A stretch of DNA of 64,000 nt from the NCBI RefSeq assembly GCF_001423525.1, contig NZ_LMOI01000001.1, positions 496,001 to 560,000 of the forward strand. Reading direction: 5' to 3'. The DNA comes from Arthrobacter sp. Leaf137. Its GTDB lineage: Bacteria > Actinomycetota > Actinomycetes > Actinomycetales > Micrococcaceae. The first letter of the stretch is position 1. The number at the start of each line of letters is the position of its first letter. Below the pieces are notes generated by a model. The model was given only the letters and a program-made list of their open reading frames with translations. It was not told the origin of the DNA and did not search any database. Shown here in pieces: positions 57,997 through 64,000 of the stretch. The position numbers were made by a program, and so were the translations under genes.

Positions 57997-59457
57997 TTAG
58001 CTGAAGAGCTCGCTCTTGGGCGCGTTGTTCTTGACCTTCTGCCAGCCCAGCCAGAGGACCACGGCGAAGAACGGGATGGTGGCCAGGGTCCACAGCCCCA
58101 GGTAGAACACCTCGCCATCCTTGCTGGTCATGGTGTCGAAGCCGATGAGGACCGTGATGACGAGCAGGGCGATGAGGCCGGCCCAGCTGGTCCACGGCGA
58201 GCCGGGCATCGGCAGGGTGGACACGCTGCCCTTCTTTTTCCGCAGCGCGATCTGGCTGGCGAAGATGGAGCCCCACGTGAAGATCACGCCGATGGAGGCG
58301 GTGTTCAGGGCGAGGTCGAACGCGTGAGAACCGCCCAGCCAGATGTTCAGCAGGATGCCGACCAGGTAAACCGTGCCGATGGCGAGGATAGCCATGTATG
58401 GAACCCGGCGGGTGGACATGCGGGTCAGCCACTGTGGCGCATGGCCGTTGTTGGCCATGGTGCGGAAGATACGGCCGATCGAGTAAAGGCCCGAATTGCA
58501 GGAGGACAGGGCGGCGGTGATGACGATCATGTTCATGACGTCGCCCATCCAGCCCAGGCCCATCTGGCCGAAAACGGTGACGAACGGGGATGTCCCGGCC
58601 TTGTACTGGTCCGAGGGCAGCAGCATGGCCAGCAGGGAGACGGAACCGACGTAGAAGACAACGATGCGGAACACGACGGCGCGGATCGCCTTGGGGACTT
58701 CGCGTTCCGGGTTCTGCATCTCGCCGGCGGTGATGCCCACCAGTTCGATGGCGTTGTAGGCGAAGATGACGGCGTTCAGCACGAGGATCATGACCAGCGC
58801 GCCCTTGGGGAACATGCCGCCTTCATCGTGGAACAGGTTGGCCACGGAGGCGTGTCCGTCGCCAACCTTCGCGTTGGTGACCACCATGAAGGTGCCGACG
58901 GCCAGGAAGATGACAATCGCGGCGACCTTGAGGCAGGAGGCCCAGAATTCGAATTCTCCGAAGGCTTTAACGCTGAAGAGGTTCACGGCCACCAGCAGCA
59001 CCAGCGCGGCGATGGCGGACAGTTCAACGGGGACATTGGGGAAGAAGAACTGGAAGTAGAGGCCGATCGCGATGAGTTCGGCGATGCCGGTCATGGCCCA
59101 GTTGATGAAGTACATCCAGCCGGACAGGTAGGCGCCCTTGCGGCCGAACATTTCACCGGCGTAGCTGACGAACGAGCCCGACGTCTGGCGGTACATGATG
59201 AGTTCGCCCAGCGCCCGCATCAGCAGGTAGGCGATGACGCCGGCAATGGCGTAAGAGAAGATGAGGGCCGGGCCGGTGGAGGCGAGGCGGCCACCGGCTC
59301 CCATGAAGAGGCCGACGCCGATGGCGCCGCCCATGGCGATCATGGTGACGTGGCGCCTGCCCAGCGTTTTGCTGTAGCCCTCGGCGCTGAGGGACGGGTC
59401 GACGGCGGTGGATGCTGCCGTGCTGTTCTTGATTTCGGGCGGGGTACTTTGAGGCAC
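57997..59457 (-). CDS. Amino acid permease, APC family (AnsP-like)
   Basis: The protein has 486 residues and twelve transmembrane helices. The APC family signature is SKTLGRRHVTMIAMGGAIGVGLFMGAGGRLASTGPALIFSYAIAGVIAYLLMRALGELIMYRQTSGSFVSYAGEMFG; WMYFINWAMTGIAELIAIGLYFQFFF and IELVGITAGEMQNPEREVPKAI are typical of asparagine/GABA-type permeases. It takes up an amino acid with protons. GTG 59457 is chosen for AAGGA at good spacing; an ATG 33 bp upstream lacks one. It is divergent from mntH. Confidence 0.85.
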   Translation of the reverse strand: MPQSTPPEIKNSTAASTAVDPSLSAEGYSKTLGRRHVTMIAMGGAIGVGLFMGAGGRLASTGPALIFSYAIAGVIAYLLMRALGELIMYRQTSGSFVSYAGEMFGRKGAYLSGWMYFINWAMTGIAELIAIGLYFQFFFPNVPVELSAIAALVLLVAVNLFSVKAFGEFEFWASCLKVAAIVIFLAVGTFMVVTNAKVGDGHASVANLFHDEGGMFPKGALVMILVLNAVIFAYNAIELVGITAGEMQNPEREVPKAIRAVVFRIVVFYVGSVSLLAMLLPSDQYKAGTSPFVTVFGQMGLGWMGDVMNMIVITAALSSCNSGLYSIGRIFRTMANNGHAPQWLTRMSTRRVPYMAILAIGTVYLVGILLNIWLGGSHAFDLALNTASIGVIFTWGSIFASQIALRKKKGSVSTLPMPGSPWTSWAGLIALLVITVLIGFDTMTSKDGEVFYLGLWTLATIPFFAVVLWLGWQKVKNNAPKSELFS

Positions 59458-59527
59458 AACGGTTCCTTGTGGGTTGGGGGTTGGCCGCATCCGGAAGCGA
59501 ATGATCCAGCTCACATAATTCGGCCTT

Positions 59528-59549
59528 CAGCCGTTGGGACGGCTGTTTG
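59528..59549. promoter_or_regulatory. Short hairpin in the ansP-mntH gap
   Basis: CAGCCGT-TGGG-ACGGCTG followed by TTTGT folds into a perfect seven-base stem. It lies 70 bp upstream of the ansP-like GTG start and 180 bp before mntH. On the plus strand it resembles a small terminator, possibly an attenuator or the end of a short upstream transcript. Confidence 0.35.
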
Positions 59550-59667
59550 TGAGCAGAAGTCTTCGTCTTGCCGAAGCTTCGCGCGGCCTATCCATCGTAC
59601 AAGATCCATTCGGGTGCCACGTGACGCGCACTACACCCACCAGGCTATGGCTGCCCGTAAAGACACT

Positions 59668-59696
59668 TTTCGGTATGCCTAAATTTGCTGTATTCT
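59668..59696 (+). promoter_or_regulatory. MntR/DtxR-like operator before mntH
   Basis: TTTCGGTATGCCTAAA (59668-59683) is an interrupted palindrome (TTTnGG / CCTAAA), similar to DtxR/MntR-type boxes. TATTCT (59691-59696) is a likely -10. Repression by manganese-loaded MntR would fit the downstream Mn transporter. MntR is not encoded here. Confidence 0.6.
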
Positions 59697-59728
59697 CGTG
59701 TCATTACCGCAACGGCGAGGAGATGATC

Positions 59729-60979
59729 GTGGCAGCACCCACCCTGCAAGTACGCCCGGCCGCAGGCAAGCTGTGGTCACGGCTACTGCTGCTGGGCCCG
59801 GCGTTCGTCGCCGCCATCGCCTACGTGGATCCCGGAAATGTCGCCGCCAACCTGACCGCCGGCGCGAACTACGGCTACTTGCTGGTCTGGGTGCTGGTGA
59901 TGGCCAACGCCATGGCGGTCCTGGTGCAGTACCAGTCTGCGAAACTGGGCCTTGCCACCGGCCTGAGCCTGCCGGAAATCCTTGGCAAGCGGCTGGGAAC
60001 CCGCTCCCGGCGCCTCTACTGGGTGCAGGCTGAGGTGGTTGCCGGAGCCACCGACATGGCCGAAGTCATTGGCGGCGCCGTGGCCCTGAACCTGTTGTTC
60101 GGGCTGCCGCTCCTGCTGGGAGGGGTCATCATCGGCATCGCCTCCATGCTGCTGCTGGCGCTGCAGACGGCCCGCGGACAACGGTCCTTCGAGTACGCCG
60201 TCCTGGTGCTCCTGGGAGTGATCGCCGTAGGCTTCATGTCCGGCCTGTTCGTCAACCCGCCCGACGCCGGCAGCGCCTTAGGCGGACTGGTTCCGCGTTT
60301 CGAGGGAACGGACACCGTCCTGCTCGCCGCCAGCATGCTCGGCGCCACGGTGATGCCGCACGCAATCTACCTGCACTCCGCGCTGGCACGTGACCGGTTC
60401 GGCTTTTCCCCGGACCCGGCCGTGCGGACCCGCCTGATCCGGGCCACCCGGTTCGATGTGCTGGGCGCGCTGCTGCTGGCCGGCGTGGTGAACATCTCGA
60501 TGCTGCTGCTGGCCGCATCCAGCCTGCGCGGCATCGAGGGAACGGACACCATCGCCGGGGCCCACGCTGCCGTCTCCGCTGCTTTGGGACCCGCCATCGG
60601 CGTCGTGTTCGCTGTGGGGCTCCTGGCGTCCGGCCTGGCCTCCACCTCGGTGGGCTGCTACGCCGGCGCAACCATCATGGGCGGCCTGCTGAAGGTCCGG
60701 ATTCCACTGCTGGTCCGCCGGGTCATCACCCTCATCCCCGCCCTGGTGATCCTCGGCGCAGGAATCGAGCCGACGCTCGCCCTGGTCCTCAGCCAGGTGC
60801 TGCTCAGTTTCGGCATTCCGTTTGCGCTGATCCCGCTGATCCGGCTCACCGGCAAACGCGAGATCATGGGCATCCACGTTGACTCCCGCGCACTGAAGAT
60901 CGCCGGCTGGACCAGCGCCACGCTGATCGTCGGACTGAACTGCGTGCTGATCGCCCTGACCATCGCAGGGCAATCCTGA
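59729..60979 (+). CDS. mntH: Mn2+/Fe2+ transporter MntH (Nramp)
   Basis: The protein has 416 residues and eleven helices. It has the Nramp transport motifs: DPGNVAANLTAGANYGYLLVWVLVMANAMAVLVQYQSAKLGLATG (TM1 DPGN metal site) and MPHAIYLHSAL in TM6 (MPH). It takes up Mn2+, perhaps Fe2+, with protons. GTG 59729 is chosen because GAGGAG sits six bases before it; ATG 59723 would abut the ribosome site. The MntR-like box upstream fits repression by metal. It is followed by a CPBP protease gene. Confidence 0.92.
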   Translation: MAAPTLQVRPAAGKLWSRLLLLGPAFVAAIAYVDPGNVAANLTAGANYGYLLVWVLVMANAMAVLVQYQSAKLGLATGLSLPEILGKRLGTRSRRLYWVQAEVVAGATDMAEVIGGAVALNLLFGLPLLLGGVIIGIASMLLLALQTARGQRSFEYAVLVLLGVIAVGFMSGLFVNPPDAGSALGGLVPRFEGTDTVLLAASMLGATVMPHAIYLHSALARDRFGFSPDPAVRTRLIRATRFDVLGALLLAGVVNISMLLLAASSLRGIEGTDTIAGAHAAVSAALGPAIGVVFAVGLLASGLASTSVGCYAGATIMGGLLKVRIPLLVRRVITLIPALVILGAGIEPTLALVLSQVLLSFGIPFALIPLIRLTGKREIMGIHVDSRALKIAGWTSATLIVGLNCVLIALTIAGQS

Positions 60980-61083
60980 TCACCAGGCCAATCCTGAACG
61001 CCGGGGCAACAATCATGACCGGGCAATCCCGGCGCCTGATTCCGGCAGCCCACCCGGAGGCATCCGGAAGCTAGGCTGAAACC

Positions 61084-61845
61084 ATGGCCACCACGCACCG
61101 CCGCCCGCCCGCACCACAGCCGGAACTGTACCGGTTCGCTCCCCTGGACTTCGCCGCCCTGGCCACATATGTGGCCATTGCCGGCATCTTCACCGTGGCC
61201 GGCGAACTCCTGGCACCGGCGCTTCAGCAACTGGCCCCCTCCCCGGCGGCGGCGTCCTACCTGGTCAACCTGGTCTTCTACGGAACCGTGGCGGTCCTGG
61301 CGTTCCTGGCCGCCCGGCGGGTGGTGGTGCGCGACCTAAGGGTCCTGGCCACCCGCCCGTGGTTCACCCTGCTGATGGTCCCGGCGGCCGTAATCGTGAT
61401 GATGATCCTCACGGCCGTGGTGGTGGCTGCCGGCGGGGAGGCCCAGACCTCCGCCAACCAGGCCGGCCTGCAGTCGCTGATGCAGCAGGTCCCTGCCTGG
61501 CTGATTGTGCCCGTCCTGGTGGTGGTGGGCCCGTTCGTGGAGGAGTACATCTTCCGGCACCTCCTGATCGGCAAACTCAGCAGGCGGCTGAACATCTGGC
61601 TGTGCTGCGCCCTGTCCGTGGTGGTGTTCGCCGGCATCCATATCGCCGGCCAGGAAGCCATCACCCTGACGGCGCTGCTGCCCTACCTGGCCATGGGCGC
61701 CACCCTGGTATTCGTCTACGTCTGGACCGGCCGGAACGTGATGTTCTCCTATTTCGTCCACGCCGCCAAGAACCTGCTGGCGGTGGTTTTCATCTACGCC
61801 ATCCCGCCGGAACTGTTTGAACAGCTCCAGCAGGCCCACCCCTGA
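61084..61845 (+). CDS. CPBP intramembrane metalloprotease (Abi/CAAX-like)
   Basis: The protein has 253 residues and about seven helices. The CPBP active-site motifs are EEYIFRHLLIG (EExxxR), VFAGIHIAG (His) and FSYFVHAAKNLL (HxxxN). In bacteria such proteins process peptides or protect against self-produced bacteriocins (Abi). The substrate is unknown. It stands 104 bp after mntH and converges on the carbohydrate operon. Confidence 0.86.
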   Translation: MATTHRRPPAPQPELYRFAPLDFAALATYVAIAGIFTVAGELLAPALQQLAPSPAAASYLVNLVFYGTVAVLAFLAARRVVVRDLRVLATRPWFTLLMVPAAVIVMMILTAVVVAAGGEAQTSANQAGLQSLMQQVPAWLIVPVLVVVGPFVEEYIFRHLLIGKLSRRLNIWLCCALSVVVFAGIHIAGQEAITLTALLPYLAMGATLVFVYVWTGRNVMFSYFVHAAKNLLAVVFIYAIPPELFEQLQQAHP

Positions 61846-61848
61846 TTC

Positions 61849-63642
61849 CTAAGGCGCTTCGGTGCTCCCCCGCAGGACCAGGCGGTGGCTGCCGGCGGTC
61901 CGTCCCGTGATGAACACCTTGACCCCCTCCGAGGCGTTGGTCCCCGCCAGGTAGCGGTAGTTTTCCCCCGGGTTGTAGGCGGGTGGAGTGTCGGGATCAG
62001 CCGGCAGGCCCGGCCCGAACTCGATGGCGTCAGCGCCCACCCGGTAACTGCCGGTCCCCTGCACCAGCTGGAAGGCTCCCGGCGTGCCTGAAGCCGGGAC
62101 CACGCCGTCGAGCACGCCCCCGGGCCGGAACGTCAGTTCCAGCGCAAAGGCGGTGTCCGCACCGTCGAAATCCAGCTCCAGGACGGTCTGCCCCGGCTCG
62201 GCCCGGACGGTAATCTCCGTGCCCAGCCGGTGGACCACCGTGGGCCTGCCGGGAAAGTCCATGCTGGCGCTGAACCGGCCCTCGTGGCCCAGCGCGTAGA
62301 CGCCGTCCTCCCGCCTGCGGGCGGCGGGCAGTGGCAGGTAGAAGTTCGCTGAAAGCTCCTCGGACAGCCGCACCGTGGCGCCGTCACGCACCGTGTGCTG
62401 GCTGCGGAACGGGCCCAGGTCGAAGAAACTGCGGGACAGCCGCACTCCGGAGAGGACCGCTGCTCCGTGTGCGAACCGCAGGAACGTGGGGTTGCTGGCC
62501 AACCCGGACACCACGCCCGGGACCAGGCCGTCACAGCCGCCGTACACAGTGGTCACTGCTCGCCCGGCCCGGAACCGGTAGGCGCCGCAGGTTTCCAGTG
62601 CGGCGCCCGCCGGAGCGAGGGGAACGGGCAGTGTGCTGTCCGGTGCCGCGGCTGCTGCCGTCTCTTCCGGGAGGGCGGCGTGCAGCCAGGGGTCCAGCCG
62701 CAGCAGCGCGAGCAGTTTGGCGGGTTCGTGCAGCGGGAGCGTCCCCAGCCAGGCGGCCGCGACGGCAAAGTCCGGGTTGGCGTCCTGGTTGGCCAGCCGC
62801 CGGTAGAGCGGAAGGAAGGGGGCGGCGTTGAAGTCCATCCACTGGTCCTGCCGGCGGGAGAACACGGACTCCAGGGTTCCGTCCGAGTTGAACCAGGGCA
62901 GGAATGCCGTGAGGTTCCGGCGGACGTGGTCCAGCAGTTCAGGACGGCCCGCATGGTCTGCGATGGCCAGCAGCGACGGGTTGGTCACGGCCGAGGCGTA
63001 CAGCGCGCTGCGTTCGGAATACATGCCGTCCGGCAGCTGGTCGATGCCTTCGGCCAGCCATTCGGTGATCCTGTCCGCGATGTCCTGCCGCGGCTGCAGC
63101 GCGTTGATCCTTGCCAGGGCGGCGCACAGTTCCCAGCGGTGGTTGGGAGTGTGGACTCCCCCTGCCACCAGCGCGTCGGTGGCCCGGGAGATGATGCCGG
63201 CCAGCCGGGCCCCCACGTCCGCGAGCGCCTTCCCGGGCGTTTCCAGGGCACTGATGACACCCAGGGCGATGCACGCATCGTTGAGGGTGAAGGCGGAATC
63301 CGGCGGGGAACAGAGGTTGGTGCCGTCGAACAGGCCGGTGGGGCCCTGCAGCTGTTCGAGCCGGTCCAGGCACCGGCGCATCGCGTCACCGGTGCCGTCT
63401 GCGGCGGAGTCTCCCCCGGCGACACCACCGGCGCCGTCGCCGGCGCCATCCGCGCCGGAGCCGTAAAAGGCGGAGCCGGGCTCCGTGGTGACCGCTGCCA
63501 AAGCCAGCAGCCTGCCCATGGCAGCGCGGTGCGGAAGCGCCGCGGCGTCGTCGTCGTGCGTGGCCAGGAACTCTGCCACGCTCCTGTCCGCCGCCTCTAC
63601 CACCCGGGCGCGGAAAGCCGTGTCAGTCGTTGCCGTTTCCAT
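61849..63642 (-). CDS. Large hypothetical protein in a carbohydrate-uptake operon
   Basis: The protein has 597 residues. The N-terminal part (about 1-330) is helical with repeated amphipathic helices, suggesting an alpha/alpha toroid (LFDGTNLCSPPDSAFTLNDACIALGVISALETPG; HTPNHRWELCAALARINAL). The C-terminal part is beta-rich (YRFRAGRAVTTVYGGCDG, SFFDLGPFRSQHTVRDGATVRLSEELSANFYLPLP). This organisation is that of polysaccharide lyase or heparinase II/III-type enzymes, so an intracellular glycan lyase or hydrolase is likely but not proven. It starts 4 bp after the permease stop. A Gly/Ala/Asp-rich insert lies near residue 65. Confidence 0.6.
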   Translation of the reverse strand: METATTDTAFRARVVEAADRSVAEFLATHDDDAAALPHRAAMGRLLALAAVTTEPGSAFYGSGADGAGDGAGGVAGGDSAADGTGDAMRRCLDRLEQLQGPTGLFDGTNLCSPPDSAFTLNDACIALGVISALETPGKALADVGARLAGIISRATDALVAGGVHTPNHRWELCAALARINALQPRQDIADRITEWLAEGIDQLPDGMYSERSALYASAVTNPSLLAIADHAGRPELLDHVRRNLTAFLPWFNSDGTLESVFSRRQDQWMDFNAAPFLPLYRRLANQDANPDFAVAAAWLGTLPLHEPAKLLALLRLDPWLHAALPEETAAAAAPDSTLPVPLAPAGAALETCGAYRFRAGRAVTTVYGGCDGLVPGVVSGLASNPTFLRFAHGAAVLSGVRLSRSFFDLGPFRSQHTVRDGATVRLSEELSANFYLPLPAARRREDGVYALGHEGRFSASMDFPGRPTVVHRLGTEITVRAEPGQTVLELDFDGADTAFALELTFRPGGVLDGVVPASGTPGAFQLVQGTGSYRVGADAIEFGPGLPADPDTPPAYNPGENYRYLAGTNASEGVKVFITGRTAGSHRLVLRGSTEAP

Positions 63643-63646
63643 GGCC

Positions 63647-64000
63647 CTAGTCCTTCAGTCCGGCGCTGACATCGGCGTTGAGCACGTACTTCTGGAACAC
63701 AAAGAACACGAACACCAGCGGCAGGAGGGAAATCACCGAGGCCCCCAGCAGCACCGGCCAGTCGATGTTTTCCGCGCCAACGATGCTGCGCAGCGCAACC
63801 TGCAGCGTGTACCACTTGGGGTCGTTGAGCACGATCAGCGGCCAGATGTAGTCGTTCCAGCGCCATTGGAAGGAGAAGATGGCCAACGTGAACAGGATGG
63901 GCTTGGACAGCGGGAGCATGATCCGGAAGAAGATGGCCAGCTCACTGGCGCCATCGATCCTGGCGGAGTGCAGCAGGTCGTCCGGGACGGTCAGGAAGAA
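63647..64000 (-). CDS. Carbohydrate ABC transporter permease, MalG type (C-terminal part)
   Basis: Open from the right window edge, giving the last 117 residues. The EAA loop DGASELAIFFRIMLPLSKPILFTLAIFSF matches inner-membrane permeases of CUT1 sugar transporters, followed by FQWRWNDYIWPLIVLND, LQVALRSIVGAENIDWPVLLGASVISLLPLVFVFFVFQKYVLNADVSAGLKD. The C-terminus of MalG-type proteins ends in G-x-KD/KG, as here. Its substrate-binding protein and second permease should lie to the right. It is co-transcribed with the large hypothetical protein. Confidence 0.9.
   Translation of the reverse strand, partial: FFLTVPDDLLHSARIDGASELAIFFRIMLPLSKPILFTLAIFSFQWRWNDYIWPLIVLNDPKWYTLQVALRSIVGAENIDWPVLLGASVISLLPLVFVFFVFQKYVLNADVSAGLKD

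Noticed and set aside
62395..63669. 424-codon plus-strand frame
   Set aside because: Antisense to the 597-residue protein and reads across its start; no domain.

Overview
The window is high-GC actinobacterial chromosome. TAnnnT-type promoters, ANTAR regulators, an LAxTG-type sorting signal, CsoR- and MntR-like metal operators, SPW and DUF6480 proteins and the phenylacetate gene set suggest a soil Micrococcaceae member of the Arthrobacter/Pseudarthrobacter type. That placement is inference; no rRNA or tRNA gene is present to confirm it.

Layout. 1-2.8 kb is an accessory patch with visibly lower GC. It holds two tandem paralogous membrane proteins, a Suppressor-of-fused (SUFU) domain protein, a frameshifted small gene and a small unknown gene, and it is bracketed by a 17-bp direct repeat. 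2.8-5.3 kb carries a GT-C membrane glycosyltransferase set between two copies of a 66-bp palindromic element, then a FetB-type permease. 5.3-8.9 kb has an SPW membrane protein, a PadR/DUF1048/ABC efflux operon with a visible promoter-operator, and a CDP-alcohol phosphatidyltransferase. 8.9-15.6 kb: hydrolase, cupin, YbdK-type ligase, DUF1540, GAF-ANTAR regulator, chromate transporter and thioredoxin reductase, the last followed by a third 66-bp palindrome. 15.7-20.2 kb: small proteins, NhaA, a lipoprotein, a hydrolase and a PAS-ANTAR regulator.

20.3-23.3 kb is a copper island: a CsoR-like operator inside a near-consensus promoter drives a CopB-type ATPase and a DUF305 lipoprotein. 23.5-38.5 kb is mostly core or housekeeping: low-molecular-weight tyrosine phosphatase, LytR-CpsA-Psr protein, PhoD phosphatase, histidine phosphatase, NAD(P)H-hydrate dehydratase, Hsp20, oligopeptidase B, DUF2945, type II sulfide:quinone reductase, and pta and ackA split by a small opposite-strand gene.

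38.7-54.4 kb holds a scattered phenylacetate regulon. paaI-paaK with its TetR regulator, paaZ divergent from a second hotdog thioesterase, and a thiolase/enoyl-CoA hydratase/3-hydroxyacyl-CoA dehydrogenase operon each carry a related operator of the same length. The ring epoxidase genes paaABCDE and paaG are not in the window. Between these lie a DUF4397 protein, an LAxTG-anchored S1 protease translationally coupled to a tyrosine phosphatase, an SGNH hydrolase and small proteins.

54.4-64 kb: pentapeptide and SRPBCC proteins, CsbD, a DinB2-like polymerase whose aromatic steric gate is replaced by Ile, dienelactone hydrolase, an AnsP-like permease, MntH with an MntR-like box, a CPBP protease, and the end of a carbohydrate ABC operon running off the right edge. 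Recurrent perfect hairpins, several sharing an ACGACGGC-type stem, separate convergent genes.
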